DNA of 64,000 nucleotides from Mycobacteroides chelonae CCUG 47445. GTDB lineage: Bacteria; Actinomycetota; Actinomycetes; Mycobacteriales; Mycobacteriaceae. A program made the position numbers and the translations under genes. The notes beneath the pieces are model-generated. The model did not search any database. It was not told where the DNA came from and saw only the letters and a list, made by a program, of their open reading frames with translations. Each line of letters starts with the position of its first letter. Positions within the stretch are counted from its first letter, which is position 1. Location: contig NZ_CP007220.1 in assembly GCF_001632805.1 (NCBI RefSeq), forward strand, positions 4,960,001 to 5,024,000. Direction: 5' to 3'. Of the stretch, positions 44,441 through 54,843 are shown piece by piece.

Positions 44441-44956
44441 CGGGCGCGGCGGTCCGAGGGGCCGGGCCGCATCGGCAGTCCCGTCGCCGTCCGTGTCGGT
44501 GAGTTCGACATCCCAGCGGCCGTCACCCGTGGTGTCCGCATACACGGAAGTACCTGAATCGGTTGTCCGGAAAGCTCTTTCAGCATTTCCGTCGTTGTCC
44601 GCATCGACCAGCTGCTCGGGTTTCCCATCCCCATCGATATCTGCTGCGCCACCGGCATGTTCAATCCCATCAAGACCGAACCAGCTGATGGATCCGCTTC
44701 GTTCCACGTGAAACGCCCAGGTGCCCAAGCCATCATCGGTGAAGTACGTCTCCGGCCTGCCGTCGTTGTCCACGTCGAGGACGCTGTGGTCCGCCGAGCC
44801 ATCACCGTCCGCATCCCACATCACGTCGTCGAACAACCCGTCGCCGTCGAAATCCAGACGCACCGCGTCCATGACTCCATCGCCGTCCAGATCGGCGTTG
44901 GGTGGTACGTCCCAGGCGGTGACGCTCCCGTCCCCGGTACCAAAGCAGTAGTCCAT
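44408..44956 (-). CDS. DUF6802-like protein with Asp-rich repeats
   Basis: The product has 182 residues from ATG 44956 (MDYCFGTGDGSVTAWDVPPN); longer starts up to 45076 are possible. At least six calcium-loop-like repeats occur (ADLDGDGVMDAVRLDFDGDG, DADGDGSADHSVLDVDNDG, TDTDGDGTADAARPLG). DxDxDG loops suggest calcium-bound secreted or surface proteins, but no signal peptide is obvious with this start. It overlaps the PapA-like gene by 33 bases tail to tail. Its coding sequence contains a parS-like site, described separately. Confidence 0.75.
   Translation of the reverse strand: MDYCFGTGDGSVTAWDVPPNADLDGDGVMDAVRLDFDGDGLFDDVMWDADGDGSADHSVLDVDNDGRPETYFTDDGLGTWAFHVERSGSISWFGLDGIEHAGGAADIDGDGKPEQLVDADNDGNAERAFRTTDSGTSVYADTTGDGRWDVELTDTDGDGTADAARPLGPPRPSAQNAVEGAP
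44700..44715. promoter_or_regulatory. parS-like ParB binding site inside a gene
   Basis: CGTTCCACGTGAAACG is nearly palindromic and matches the bacterial parS consensus GTTNCACGTGAAAC at every position of the core 14 bases. It lies within the DUF6802-like gene. The chromosome-origin side of the window (pcnA to cwlM, with parAB expected beyond the right edge) is where parS sites are found. Confidence 0.75.
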
Positions 44957-45103
44957 ACCCGATACGAGGCCGCGACGACGCCGGGCGTTCCGCCTTCTTG
45001 GGGCATGTGGATAACCACGGAGGCAGAAACTGCGTCGATATCGGTTCACATAACGTAGGAGGGGATTCGAGGTCAATCGGTTCCGTCCGTAATCTCTGAC
45101 CCC

Positions 45104-45871
45104 GTGGATGCCCCTACGCTCACGCTGCTTCTCAGTGCGGCGGCCGCCGCGGGCTGGGTCGATGCGGTGGTGGGTGGTGGCGGGCTCGTCCTCATTCCCG
45201 TGCTGCTGCTCGTCTTTCCCGGGATGACTCCCGCGACCGCGCTGGGAACCAACAAACTCGCCGCGCTGGCCGGTACATCCTCGGCCGCCGTCCGGCTCTT
45301 CCCCCGCACCCCGTTGAACTGGCGCGCGCTCCTGGGGGCATTCGTGCTCGCCGCGGCCTGCTCCAGCGCCGGCGCCTACACCGCCTCGCGGCTACCGGTA
45401 GCTGTCTTCAAACCCGTGGTGCTCGTGCTGCTGGTGGCCGTCGGAGTGTTCGTCGCGACCCGTCCACAGTTCGGCACCGCGACGCAGGGCACCGCGCGCA
45501 CCAGGGCCACCACTGTTGCCGCGCTCGCCGTCGCGGCCATCCTGATCGCGTTCTACGACGGCATCATGGGCCCGGGCACCGGAACGTTCATGATCATCAC
45601 CCTGACGGCCATCGCGGGAATGACCTTCCTCGAAAGCTCGGCCACCGCCAAGGTGCTCAACTCCGGAACCAATGTCGGGGCTCTCATCGTCTTCGCGTCG
45701 CAGGGTCACGTGCTCTGGCTTCTGGGCCTGTCACTCGGTGTCGCGAACATCGCGGGAGCTCAGCTTGGCGCACACATGGCACTCGGGCGCGGCGCGGGAT
45801 TTGTCCGCGTGGTGTTGCTGGTGGTCGTCGTGGTCATGGTCGGCAAGCTCGGCTACGACATGATCGGCTGA
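45104..45871 (+). CDS. TSUP (TauE/SafE) sulfite/organic anion permease
   Basis: The product has 255 residues with seven or eight hydrophobic segments. The pseudo-repeated motif AAGWVDAVVGGGGLVLIPVL, then TALGTNKLAALAGTSSAAVR, and AILIAFYDGIMGPGTGTFMI are characteristic of the TSUP family, which exports sulfoacetate, sulfite or related anions. GTG 45104 has TAATCT eight bases upstream, so its transcript is near leaderless. It is convergent with pcnA, six bases apart. Confidence 0.87.
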   Translation: MDAPTLTLLLSAAAAAGWVDAVVGGGGLVLIPVLLLVFPGMTPATALGTNKLAALAGTSSAAVRLFPRTPLNWRALLGAFVLAAACSSAGAYTASRLPVAVFKPVVLVLLVAVGVFVATRPQFGTATQGTARTRATTVAALAVAAILIAFYDGIMGPGTGTFMIITLTAIAGMTFLESSATAKVLNSGTNVGALIVFASQGHVLWLLGLSLGVANIAGAQLGAHMALGRGAGFVRVVLLVVVVVMVGKLGYDMIG

Positions 45872-45877
45872 GCGCGC

Positions 45878-47314
45878 TCAGGTACGACTCGCCCACCATT
45901 CGCGCAGCGCCTCAACCGCCTCGTCGTGATCGAGCGGTCCCCGCTCCAGCCGCAGCTCCTTCAGGAACCGCCACGCCTGGCCGATGATCGGCCCGGCCGG
46001 AACGCCCAACAGCTCCATGATCTCGTTGCCGTCGAGGTCGGGCCGCACCCGCGCCAGATCCTCCTTGGCGGTCAGTTCGGCGATGCGCTCCTCAAGCCCG
46101 TCATAGTTGGCCTGCAGCCGGGCCGCGCGCCGCTTGTTCCGCGTGGTGCAGTCTGCGCGCACCAGCTTGTGCAGCCGCGGCAACATGGGGCCGGCATCGG
46201 TGACATACCGGCGTACCGCCGAATCGGTCCACTTGCCGTCCCCGTAGCCGTGGAACCGCAAATGCAGGTACACCAGCTGCGACACGTCGTCGACCATCTG
46301 CTTGGAGTACTTGAGGGCACGCATCCGCTTGCGCACCATCTTGGCCCCGACAACCTCGTGGTGGTGAAAGCTCACCCCGCCGCCGTCCTCGTGCCGACGG
46401 GTGGCCGGCTTGCCGATGTCGTGCAGCAGCGCCGCCCACCGCAGCACCAGATCCGGGCCATCGTCTTCGAGATCGATCGCCTGCTCCAACACCGTCAGCG
46501 AGTGCCGGTAGACGTCCTTGTGCTGGTGATGTTCGTCGATGGTCAGCTGCATCTCACCGACCTCGGGCAGCACCACCGCGCCGAGGCCGCTCTCCACCAA
46601 CAAATCGATTCCGGCGACCGGATTGGCACCCACGATCAGCTTGTCCAGCTCTACCTGCACCCGCTCGGCAGTGATCCGCCCCAACTGGCCGGCCATCGCG
46701 TCCAGCGCCTTCAACACCCGGGGCGCCACCGTGAAACCCAGCTGAGAAACGAAGCGAGCCGCGCGCAGCATGCGCAACGGATCGTCACCGAAGGAGATCT
46801 CCGGAGCCGACGGGGTGTCCAGCACCCCAACACGCAAGGCCTCCAGTCCGTTCAGCGGATCACAGAACTCTCCCGGCCCGTCCGGCCCGATTTTCACCGC
46901 CATCGCGTTGACGGTGAAGTCCCTGCGCACCAGGTCGCCCTCGAGGCTGTCGCCGAACACCACTTCGGGGTTGCGCGACTGCTGGTCATAGCTGTCGCTG
47001 CGGTATGTGGTGATTTCCACCCGCTGCCCCTTGCGCACCACGCCGAGAGTGCCGAAGGCGATACCGGCATCCCAGATGGCCTCGGCCCAGCCTGCCACCA
47101 ATTCCTGCACCTGCCCGGGACGGGCATCGGTGGTGAAGTCCAGATCGGTGCCCGACTTGCCCAACAAGGCGTCGCGGACGGTACCGCCCACCAGATACAG
47201 GTCAAAGCCTGCCGAATCGAAGAGTGCACCCAGTTCCGACAGCATCTTCTTGTGCCGGTTCAGGGTCACTGCGGCGGTGGCCAGCAGCTCGGCGGACGGT
47301 ATCGATTCGGGCAC
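45878..47314 (-). CDS. pcnA: CCA tRNA nucleotidyltransferase
   Basis: The product has 478 residues. The nucleotidyltransferase head has [20 protein letters not shown] followed by [10 protein letters not shown], with the GG and DxD residues that bind metal and substrate; [12 protein letters not shown] and the HD-type segment [20 protein letters not shown] follow. It adds or repairs the CCA end of tRNAs. Matches Rv3907c in position and length. GTG 47314 is divergent from mutT4 across 62 bases. Confidence 0.93.
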   Translation of the reverse strand: MPESIPSAELLATAAVTLNRHKKMLSELGALFDSAGFDLYLVGGTVRDALLGKSGTDLDFTTDARPGQVQELVAGWAEAIWDAGIAFGTLGVVRKGQRVEITTYRSDSYDQQSRNPEVVFGDSLEGDLVRRDFTVNAMAVKIGPDGPGEFCDPLNGLEALRVGVLDTPSAPEISFGDDPLRMLRAARFVSQLGFTVAPRVLKALDAMAGQLGRITAERVQVELDKLIVGANPVAGIDLLVESGLGAVVLPEVGEMQLTIDEHHQHKDVYRHSLTVLEQAIDLEDDGPDLVLRWAALLHDIGKPATRRHEDGGGVSFHHHEVVGAKMVRKRMRALKYSKQMVDDVSQLVYLHLRFHGYGDGKWTDSAVRRYVTDAGPMLPRLHKLVRADCTTRNKRRAARLQANYDGLEERIAELTAKEDLARVRPDLDGNEIMELLGVPAGPIIGQAWRFLKELRLERGPLDHDEAVEALREWWASRT

Positions 47315-47363
47315 GTCGGGCAGCCTACCGGCGCGTATCGCGGGAGCTCTCAGTAGCGGGAAC

Positions 47364-47376
47364 TACTATCACATGG
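47364..47376 (+). promoter_or_regulatory. Leaderless promoter -10 of mutT4
   Basis: TACTAT (47364-47369) ends seven bases before GTG 47377. No ribosome site lies between, so the mRNA probably starts at the GTG. Confidence 0.6.
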
Positions 47377-48186
47377 GTGTCTGACTCCTCCGGCGGTTCC
47401 CGCACGGGTGGGTCGTCGGATGAACCCGGCTCGGACCCCGCCTCAGCGCGCGGCAGGGGGTCGCGACGCGGTCGGCGCAACCGATCGCAGGGCCGGGCGC
47501 AAGGCGCTGGCACTCCGGCGGCCTCCCCTGCCGCGGGCACTCCTCACGGAACCGACGGAACCGGTGCTGCGGGTGCAAAAGGCCGCGGGCGCGGGCGCCC
47601 GAAAGGCGGCGCCACAGGAACCTCGTTGCGCACCGTCCGTGAGACCTCCGCCGGTGGCCTGGTCATCGCCGGCATCGACGGTCCCAAGGACGGCCAGGTG
47701 GCCGCCCTCATTGGACGGACGGACCGGCGTGGCCGAATGCTGTGGTCGCTGCCCAAGGGCCACATCGAACAGGGCGAGACCGCCGAGCAGACCGCCATCC
47801 GCGAGGTCGCCGAGGAGACCGGTATCCGCGGAAGCGTGCTGGCCGCACTCGGCAGCATCGACTACTGGTTCGTCACCGAGGGCCGCCGAGTGCACAAGAC
47901 CGTGCACCACTATCTGATGCGCTCGCTGGGCGGAGAGCTCTCCGATGACGATGTCGAAGTCACCGAGGTCGCCTGGGTCCCCCTCGAGGAACTGCCCACC
48001 CGGCTGGCGTACGCCGATGAGCGGCGGCTGGCCCAAGTGGCCGGCGACCTCATCGACAAACTGCACACCGACGGGCCCGAATCGCTGCCCCCCTTACCTC
48101 CGTCCACCCCGAGACGCCGCCCGCAGACGCACTCCAGCACCCATAGGACACCGGGCCGACGAACCGGGCGTGGACCACAGCAATGA
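47377..48186 (+). CDS. mutT4: Nudix hydrolase MutT4
   Basis: The product has 269 residues. The first 85 are Gly, Arg, Ala-rich and disordered. The Nudix domain starts [15 protein letters not shown], and the Nudix box [20 protein letters not shown] plus TGI matches the consensus GX5EX7REUXEEXGU. It hydrolyses a nucleoside diphosphate linked to another moiety; the substrate is not resolved. Position matches Rv3908. Its stop shares ATGA with the next gene. Confidence 0.9.
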   Translation: MSDSSGGSRTGGSSDEPGSDPASARGRGSRRGRRNRSQGRAQGAGTPAASPAAGTPHGTDGTGAAGAKGRGRGRPKGGATGTSLRTVRETSAGGLVIAGIDGPKDGQVAALIGRTDRRGRMLWSLPKGHIEQGETAEQTAIREVAEETGIRGSVLAALGSIDYWFVTEGRRVHKTVHHYLMRSLGGELSDDDVEVTEVAWVPLEELPTRLAYADERRLAQVAGDLIDKLHTDGPESLPPLPPSTPRRRPQTHSSTHRTPGRRTGRGPQQ

Positions 48187-50498
48187 CTCGAATCACGCTT
48201 CGCAACGCGACGCGTGTGGCGGCGGTACTCGCCGTCCTCGCACTTGTCCTGCTGGGTGCTCCCTGGGCCGCACCCCGCGCCCACGCCTATCGGGACGGGC
48301 AGTTCCTCAAGGTCGTCCTGGACGAGGTCACCCCACAAACCGTCACCACCGTCGATTCGACCGTGACGGTGCGGGGAACGGTGGTCAACGTCGGCGATCG
48401 CCCGGTGACCGACGTGGTCGTTCGGCTGGAGCGTGCCGAGGCAGTCGCGACCAGCGCCGAGTTACGCGCCAATCTTCATGGCCGCCACGACCAGTACCAG
48501 CCCATCGGTGATTTTGTCACTCTCGCAGGCACTCTCGAGCAGGGTCAGCAGCGCCCCTTCACCCTCGCCTTCCCGCTGCGCGGCGGCACCGGACCAACGT
48601 GGAACATCTCCACGCCCGGGGTGTATCCCGCCCTGGTGAACGTCAACGGCACCCCCGACTACGGGGCCGCTGCCCGGCTCGATGACGCGCGCTTCCTGCT
48701 CCCGGTTCTCGGGGTTCCGCCCCCCGCCGGTGCTGCCTCCGAACCCGAGGTCGCACCCGACACCTCTCGCCCCGTGGGTCTAACGCTGTTGTGGCCGTTG
48801 GCCGACCGCCCGCGGCTGGCGCCCGGTCAGCCCGGTGGGCCGGCGCCGGTGCGGCTGCTCGACGATCAGCTCGAACGCTCCCTGTCACCCGGAGGCCGGT
48901 TGGACGCGCTGCTGGGAGCCCTGGAGTTCGCGACCGAGCCGGTCGTCGACCCCAAGGCGGATTTGGCCCGCACAGTCTGCCTGGCTGTCGACCCCGATCT
49001 GCTGGTGACGGTCAACGAGATGACACTCGGTTACCAGGTTCTCGACAATTCGGCCGATCCCGCCGGTCCGGTGCACCCCGGCACCGGGCAGGGGCTCGCG
49101 GCGGCCTGGCTCGACAGGCTGCGCGCGTTGGCCAAACGCACCTGCGTCACACCGCTGCCCTACGCACAGGCCGGTCTGGATGCTGTTGCTCAGATGGCCG
49201 ATGAGGGTCTGGCCCATCAAGCCACCACCGGCACCGCAGATGTGCTCGACCAGATTCTAGGAATCAACAGCCTGCGCGGTGCCACCCTCCTCGGCGACGG
49301 TCATCTCTCGAAGGCGGGCATAGGTCTGCTCACCGGACAGGGCCCCACCGTCGCGGTGTCGGCCCTGCCCGCGGATCAGGAGACACCGCCCGACTTCAAC
49401 CCGCGCCGGGTGTCCGACACCGTCGTGGCGGCACCTTTCGACCCATCGGTGGGCGCCGCACTGAGCGCCGCCGGGCGCACCCCCACCACGCCCGAGTACG
49501 TGCCCCGGTCGCTTCGCTTTACCCTGCAACATGATTCGCGCGTAGCGCGGATGCAGGACGCGCTCGGGGCGATGGCCTGGCAGGCGCTGACACCCCAGCA
49601 GACTCCCCGTCAGACGATTCTGCTGCCGGACGCCACCTGGGATCTGTCCGACGGCGAGGCCCGCGCCATCCTTTCCACCACGTCCACGCTTCTGCACGCC
49701 GGACTCGCCATACCGCGCCCGCTGCCGACCGTCATCGGCGAAGCGCGCGCCGGTGCCCAGCCCAACCCGGTGGACACCGCGTTCGGAGTGGATTCGCCGG
49801 GCGCCGTGGACGATGGGGTGTCGCTCGGGCTGGGCGACGAGGTCCGGCGGCTATGGGGGCTCACCGCAGCGCTGACCGTGGATGCCCGCACCGGACTCAC
49901 CGGTGTTCAGTACACCGATCCGTTGCGCCAGGACGCCCTGCGGGCGGTGAGCCAGAGCGTTCCGCCCGACGCTCGCGACGACACCGCCCAGGAACGGCTC
50001 TCGGCCATCCGCCGCACTGTCGGTGACCTGTTCAACGCCGTCACCGTCGTCAATCCGGGTGGCTCCTACACCCTGGCCACCGAACACAGCCCGCTACCGC
50101 TGGTGCTGCGCAACGAGCTTCCGGTGCCTATCCGGGTCGCTCTGCGGGTCGAAACACCGGCCGGTATGAGTGCCACAGATGTTGGCGTTCAAGAGATTCC
50201 GCCCGGGTTCCTGCCGGTGAAGGTGCCCGTGGAGGTCAATGTCTCCCAGCGCATGGCTGTCGATGTAACCCTGCACACCCCCGATGGTCTGCCCTTGGGT
50301 GATCCGGTACGTCTGTCGGTGCACTCCAACGCATACGGAAAGCCGCTGTTCTTCATCACCATCGGCGCGGCCACGGTGCTCTTCGCGCTGACGGGCCGGC
50401 GCCTGTGGCATCGCTTCCGCGGCCAGCCCGACCGCGCCGATCTCGACCGCGAGAACGAGCTTTCCGCCGGCGGGAGGGGCAGCCAGTGGCAACCGTGA
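48183..50498 (+). CDS. Secreted/membrane DUF6049 protein (Rv3909 homologue)
   Basis: The product has 771 residues. A signal-like helix ([18 protein letters not shown]) precedes a long extracytoplasmic part with Ig-like edges ([20 protein letters not shown]) and a C-terminal membrane helix ([20 protein letters not shown]) ending in the cytoplasm. It is always found between mutT4 and mviN in mycobacteria, which suggests a role in cell-wall assembly with MviN. No catalytic residue is recognised. It overlaps the MviN start by 13 bases. Confidence 0.88.
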   Translation: MTRITLRNATRVAAVLAVLALVLLGAPWAAPRAHAYRDGQFLKVVLDEVTPQTVTTVDSTVTVRGTVVNVGDRPVTDVVVRLERAEAVATSAELRANLHGRHDQYQPIGDFVTLAGTLEQGQQRPFTLAFPLRGGTGPTWNISTPGVYPALVNVNGTPDYGAAARLDDARFLLPVLGVPPPAGAASEPEVAPDTSRPVGLTLLWPLADRPRLAPGQPGGPAPVRLLDDQLERSLSPGGRLDALLGALEFATEPVVDPKADLARTVCLAVDPDLLVTVNEMTLGYQVLDNSADPAGPVHPGTGQGLAAAWLDRLRALAKRTCVTPLPYAQAGLDAVAQMADEGLAHQATTGTADVLDQILGINSLRGATLLGDGHLSKAGIGLLTGQGPTVAVSALPADQETPPDFNPRRVSDTVVAAPFDPSVGAALSAAGRTPTTPEYVPRSLRFTLQHDSRVARMQDALGAMAWQALTPQQTPRQTILLPDATWDLSDGEARAILSTTSTLLHAGLAIPRPLPTVIGEARAGAQPNPVDTAFGVDSPGAVDDGVSLGLGDEVRRLWGLTAALTVDARTGLTGVQYTDPLRQDALRAVSQSVPPDARDDTAQERLSAIRRTVGDLFNAVTVVNPGGSYTLATEHSPLPLVLRNELPVPIRVALRVETPAGMSATDVGVQEIPPGFLPVKVPVEVNVSQRMAVDVTLHTPDGLPLGDPVRLSVHSNAYGKPLFFITIGAATVLFALTGRRLWHRFRGQPDRADLDRENELSAGGRGSQWQP

Positions 50499-53400
50499 GA
50501 AAGCCGCTGGACCCGCTACCCGATCCGGAATCCGACGACACCATCGAAGAGCTCTCGGACGCGGCCGTCGTAGCGCATTCCGGCTCGATGGCGGTGGCCA
50601 CCCTGGTCAGCCGGATCACCGGATTCATCAAGCTGTTGTTGATCACCGCTGCGCTCGGTGCCGCGTCCGCCAGTGCATTCTCGACCGCCAACCAGCTGCC
50701 CAACATCATTGCCGCACTGGTACTCGAGGCCACCTTCACCGCCATATTCATCCCCGTACTCACGCGCGCCGAGCGGGAGGATGCCGACGGCGGTCAGGCA
50801 TTCATGCGCAAGCTGCTGACCATCGCCACATCGGTGTTGGTGGTGACGACGGTGCTGTCGGTGCTGGCCGCGCCATTGCTGGCCGCGCTGATGCTCGGCG
50901 ATGACCCGAAGGTCAGCACGCCGCTGACCACCGCGCTGGCGTACCTACTGCTCCCGCAGATCCTGTTCTACGGACTGTCCTCGGTGTTCATGGCGATCCT
51001 GAACACCCGCAATGTGTTCGGACCACCCGCGTGGGCTCCGGTGTGGAACAACGTTGTCGCGATCGCCGCCCTGATTCTGTTCTGGCTGATGCCCGGGGAA
51101 CTCACCCTCGATCCGACCCGGATGAGCGATCCCAAACTCCTGGTGCTGGGCATCGGCACCACGCTCGGCGTGGTCACCCAGGCCACGGTGCTGATTCCCG
51201 CCATTCGTCGCCAGGGGATCCCCCTGCGACCCCTGTGGGGAGTTGACGACCGGCTCAAGCAGTTCGCCGGTATGGCCGCGGCCATGTTCGCGTACGTGGC
51301 CATCAGCCAGCTCGGGTTCGTCATCACCAACCGGATCGCCGCCGGCGCAGCCGATTCCGGTCCCATCATCTACAACCAGACCTGGATGATCCTGCAGCTG
51401 CCCTACGGGGTAGTCGGGGTGACCATCCTGACGGCGATCATGCCGCGGCTCAGCCGCAACGCCGCGGCCGAGGACACCTCCGCGGTGGTGGCCGACATAT
51501 CTCTGGCCACGCGGCTGACGATGGTTGTCCTGATCCCGGTCGTTGCTGTCATGACCGTCGCCGGTCCGGCGATGGGCCCGGCGCTCTCCGCGTACGGGCA
51601 CTTCACCCTCGGTAACGCCCACTACCTCGGGCTCTCGATTTCACTTTCCTCCTTCACTCTCATTGCGTATGCCCTTGTGCTGCTTCAGCTTCGGGTGTTC
51701 TATGCGCGCCATGAGGCGTGGACGCCCACGCTGATGATCATCGTGATCACTGCGGTGAAGATTGTCTGCTCGGTGATTGCCCCGCACCTCACCGACGACC
51801 CCAGCCTGGTCGCCGGTTATCTCGGTGCCGCCAACGGACTCGGGTTCGTGGCGGGCGCCGTGTGTGGGTATCTGCTGTTGCGCCGAAGCATCGGGCGCGC
51901 GGCCGGACCGCTCATCGGTCCGGGCGTGGTCCGTACGGTGCTGATCACCCTCGCCGCCTCGGGTACGGCGGCGGCCGTCGGCCTCGGCATCGACCGCGGG
52001 TTCGACCTGGATCTGCTCACCCGGGCAGGCGGCGGCCTCGGTTCGATTCTGCGGCTGGTCATCCTCGGTACCGTGATGCTCACCGTCACCTTCGCGGCCA
52101 TGGTGGCGGTCAAGCTTCCCGAGGCACTGAGCATCGTCTCGCTGCTGCAGCGCCGCCTGGGCAGCCGGCTCGGCATCGGCATCCAAGATCACGCTTCGGT
52201 CATGGGCAACTCCCCGCCGCCATCCCTGCCGTACCCTGATTCGGGTGATCGAGTCGGCGGCGGCGACGCTGTCGGCCTGACAACCGCAAACAAATCAGTG
52301 CACGGGGGCGGCGCTGATACGAGAAAGGGCAGGGCCGTGACAGACACCCCAGGGTCATCGACCCGGTCTGTTTCCACCGAGTCCCCCTCCGGGGGCGCAG
52401 TCCCCACCTCCGTGATGCCGGGTGCCAGCATCGCGGACGGCCGTTACCGTCTGCTCACCTCACACGGGGGCCCGGACGGGCTGCAGTTCTGGCAGGCCAC
52501 CGATACCGAGCTGAATCGCCCGGTAGCGCTCACCATCATCGACGGCGCCACCTTCACCTCCGATCAGGTGCAGGATATCCTGTCGAATACCTTGCGGCTC
52601 AGTAAGATTGGGTCCTCTGGCCTAGCGCGTGTGCTGGACGCCGTACGCGAAGGAACCGGCGGCATCATCGTCGCGCAGTGGGTCCGCGGCGGTTCGCTGC
52701 GCGAAGTTGCCGACACCCAACCCTCTGCCGTAGGCGCCAGCCGGGCCGTCCGTTCCCTGGCCGAGGCCGCCGATGCTGCTTTCGAGGCCGGGTCGGCGCT
52801 GAGTATCGACCACCCCGATCGCGTACGCATCAGCATCGATGGGGATGCCGTGCTCGCGTTCCCCGCCACACTCTCCTCGGCCAGCGCGCACGAGGACGTC
52901 CATGGCCTCGGCGCCGCCCTGTACGCACTCACCACCCGCCGCTGGCCGCTAGCTGAAACTGGCCAGCCAAGTGGGCTGCCCGGCGCAAATCGCGCACCCG
53001 ACGGTCGCCCCGTCGAGCCACGAGTGATCGTCCCGACCATCCCCGCGGAGATCTCGGACGTCGCCTCCCGCGCGCTCAGCGATGATCCCGGTTCTGCCGC
53101 CGAGCTGCTCGATGGCCTGGAATCGGCCATCGCGAGCGTCGATCACACCACCATGCTGGAGCCTGCCGCCGCAGCACCCACGCAGTCGTTCAGCATCGGC
53201 CGCCCCCAGGGTTTCCAGGATTCCGGGGACCCCGCGGACGATGACGATTACGACGATGTCGACGACGACGAGGACCCCGAGGAAGCGGCCCGGCACCGGA
53301 AGATCTTCCTGATCGGGCTCGGCGTGGTCGGTGTCCTGGTCATCTCGCTGTGCATCGCGCTGGGCGTCTGGGTCACGCGGATCTTCGGCGATGTCGGCCC

Positions 53401-53923
53401 GTTGGACAAGATCAACATCGGTATCGGATTGCCCACCCAGTCCGCCAACGGTGACACCGCCAAGCCCGGTAGCCCGGCCAAGATCGTGCAGGCGACCGTG
53501 TTCCCTCCGGGCCCGGACGCCGATCAACCCGGCAAGGCGAATCTGGCGGTGGACGGCAACGCTTCCACGTCATGGTCGACCGACACCTACACCGATGCTG
53601 ATCCCTTCCCGGTGATCTTCAAACCAGGGGTTGGCCTACTGCTCGATCTCCAGTCCGCCAGTGCTCTGAGCAGCGTCACGATCGAATCTCACAGTGTCGG
53701 AACGCAAGTACAGATTCGTTCTGCCGACTCGGCCACGCCTGGCTCCGTCAACGACACCAAGGAAATCTCCGCTTCCACGACGTTGCAGCCCGGCAAAACA
53801 ACGATCCCGATCACCAGCAGTTCTCCGGTCTCTCATGTGCTGGTGTGGATCAACAAGCTGGGTTCCACCAACGGTGATCACCATGCGGAGATCGGCGAAA
53901 TCACTGTCACGACTGCTTCCTAG
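50486..53923 (+). CDS. mviN: Lipid II flippase MurJ fused to pseudokinase and extracellular domain (MviN)
   Basis: The product has 1145 residues from GTG 50486 (GGGAGGGG, six bases upstream). About 30-545 forms the MurJ/MOP flippase with 14 helices (LVSRITGFIKLLLITAALGA, then NQLPNIIAALVLEATFT). A kinase-like domain at about 645-830 lacks the key residues: VALTII replaces the beta-3 Lys motif, and no HRD or DFG is seen. An acidic stretch, a helix (IGLGVVGVLVISLCIALGVW, about 940) and an F5/8-type C-terminal domain follow. It flips lipid II; in M. tuberculosis (Rv3910) the phosphorylated pseudokinase recruits FhaA. Confidence 0.93.
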   Translation: MATVRKPLDPLPDPESDDTIEELSDAAVVAHSGSMAVATLVSRITGFIKLLLITAALGAASASAFSTANQLPNIIAALVLEATFTAIFIPVLTRAEREDADGGQAFMRKLLTIATSVLVVTTVLSVLAAPLLAALMLGDDPKVSTPLTTALAYLLLPQILFYGLSSVFMAILNTRNVFGPPAWAPVWNNVVAIAALILFWLMPGELTLDPTRMSDPKLLVLGIGTTLGVVTQATVLIPAIRRQGIPLRPLWGVDDRLKQFAGMAAAMFAYVAISQLGFVITNRIAAGAADSGPIIYNQTWMILQLPYGVVGVTILTAIMPRLSRNAAAEDTSAVVADISLATRLTMVVLIPVVAVMTVAGPAMGPALSAYGHFTLGNAHYLGLSISLSSFTLIAYALVLLQLRVFYARHEAWTPTLMIIVITAVKIVCSVIAPHLTDDPSLVAGYLGAANGLGFVAGAVCGYLLLRRSIGRAAGPLIGPGVVRTVLITLAASGTAAAVGLGIDRGFDLDLLTRAGGGLGSILRLVILGTVMLTVTFAAMVAVKLPEALSIVSLLQRRLGSRLGIGIQDHASVMGNSPPPSLPYPDSGDRVGGGDAVGLTTANKSVHGGGADTRKGRAVTDTPGSSTRSVSTESPSGGAVPTSVMPGASIADGRYRLLTSHGGPDGLQFWQATDTELNRPVALTIIDGATFTSDQVQDILSNTLRLSKIGSSGLARVLDAVREGTGGIIVAQWVRGGSLREVADTQPSAVGASRAVRSLAEAADAAFEAGSALSIDHPDRVRISIDGDAVLAFPATLSSASAHEDVHGLGAALYALTTRRWPLAETGQPSGLPGANRAPDGRPVEPRVIVPTIPAEISDVASRALSDDPGSAAELLDGLESAIASVDHTTMLEPAAAAPTQSFSIGRPQGFQDSGDPADDDDYDDVDDDEDPEEAARHRKIFLIGLGVVGVLVISLCIALGVWVTRIFGDVGPLDKINIGIGLPTQSANGDTAKPGSPAKIVQATVFPPGPDADQPGKANLAVDGNASTSWSTDTYTDADPFPVIFKPGVGLLLDLQSASALSSVTIESHSVGTQVQIRSADSATPGSVNDTKEISASTTLQPGKTTIPITSSSPVSHVLVWINKLGSTNGDHHAEIGEITVTTAS

Positions 53924-54173
53924 CTGCGGGATCGCCTGGCAGTCGAGCGGTTATCGAACGGCTTTCAGTATCGCTCCACAATTTTCACCCCTATATTTTT
54001 CGCAGTAGTTGAAACCCGATGGCAACCTCAAAATTGCTCGTTGAGCTGCGGTTCATGCCGTTCAGTTACGCATATTGCCGTTACAGGTTGTTGAAAGTTG
54101 TATAACAGTTTGCTGTGGGGTGATCCTGTGGTCGACGCCACCCCCCGTTTTTGATTACTGTGCGCGTGTGGGC
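53924..54173. other. AT-richer gap upstream of sigM
   Basis: The 250 bases between mviN and sigM are clearly richer in A and T than the surroundings. They hold -10-like words such as TATAAC (54101-54106) and are a probable promoter region, but no SigM-type -35/-10 pair was convincing by eye and no gene is seen. Confidence 0.4.
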
Positions 54174-54758
54174 ATGGTTCAGGGGGTTCTCACGACTCCT
54201 CAACACTCGGACGCCGAGCTGTTGGCTGCCCACGTCGCCGGCGACCCTTCCGCTTTCGAGGAGCTATTCCGCCGTCATCACCGTCGCCTCTACCGGCTCG
54301 CTCGGGCCACCAGCCGCACCCCCGAGGATGCCGCCGATGCCTTGCAGGAAGCGATGCTGTCGGCGCACCGTGGTGCCGCCAATTTCCGTAACGACGCCGC
54401 CGTCACCAGCTGGCTTTACCGCATTGTCGTGAATGCCTGTCTTGACCGTCTGCGTCGTACCAAGGCACACAGCCCGATCGAACTCGAAGAGGACGTCTAC
54501 ACCCTCGAGGATCCCTCGACCAGTGTCGACACCTCGATCGTCATCCAGAAGGCCCTGCTCCGGCTGCCCGCCGAACAGCGCGCCGCGGTCATAGCCGTCG
54601 ACATGCACGGATACTCGGTGGCCGATGCCGCTGAGCTGCTCGGCGTGCCCGAGGGCACGGTGAAGAGCCGCTGCGCGAGAGCCCGCGCACGCCTGGCCGT
54701 CGCCCTGCACTATCTCGACAAGGCCGGCTCCGTCGAACCGGAAACCATCGACTACTAA
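54174..54758 (+). CDS. sigM: ECF sigma factor SigM
   Basis: The product has 194 residues from ATG 54174; GTG 54168 is an alternative. Region 2 (FEELFRRHHRRLYRLARATS, then DALQEAMLSAHRGAANFRND) and region 4 (LLRLPAEQRAAVIAVDMHGY, then GTVKSRCARARARL) are standard ECF. SigM directs RNA polymerase to a small stress regulon. Its anti-sigma gene follows after 85 bases, and mviN precedes it, as Rv3910-Rv3911-Rv3912. Confidence 0.95.
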   Translation: MVQGVLTTPQHSDAELLAAHVAGDPSAFEELFRRHHRRLYRLARATSRTPEDAADALQEAMLSAHRGAANFRNDAAVTSWLYRIVVNACLDRLRRTKAHSPIELEEDVYTLEDPSTSVDTSIVIQKALLRLPAEQRAAVIAVDMHGYSVADAAELLGVPEGTVKSRCARARARLAVALHYLDKAGSVEPETIDY

Positions 54759-54843
54759 CCGTGTACCGCCGTGTCACGATCCGCCTACGAATTGGGCAAC
54801 AGGCGTGGCCAGCGGTAGCTGGGTACGGGAACAATGAATTCAC

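Noticed and set aside
45926..47356. A 476-residue plus-strand frame opposite pcnA
   Set aside because: It is the antisense of a full tRNA nucleotidyltransferase and is rich in His, Gln and Arg.
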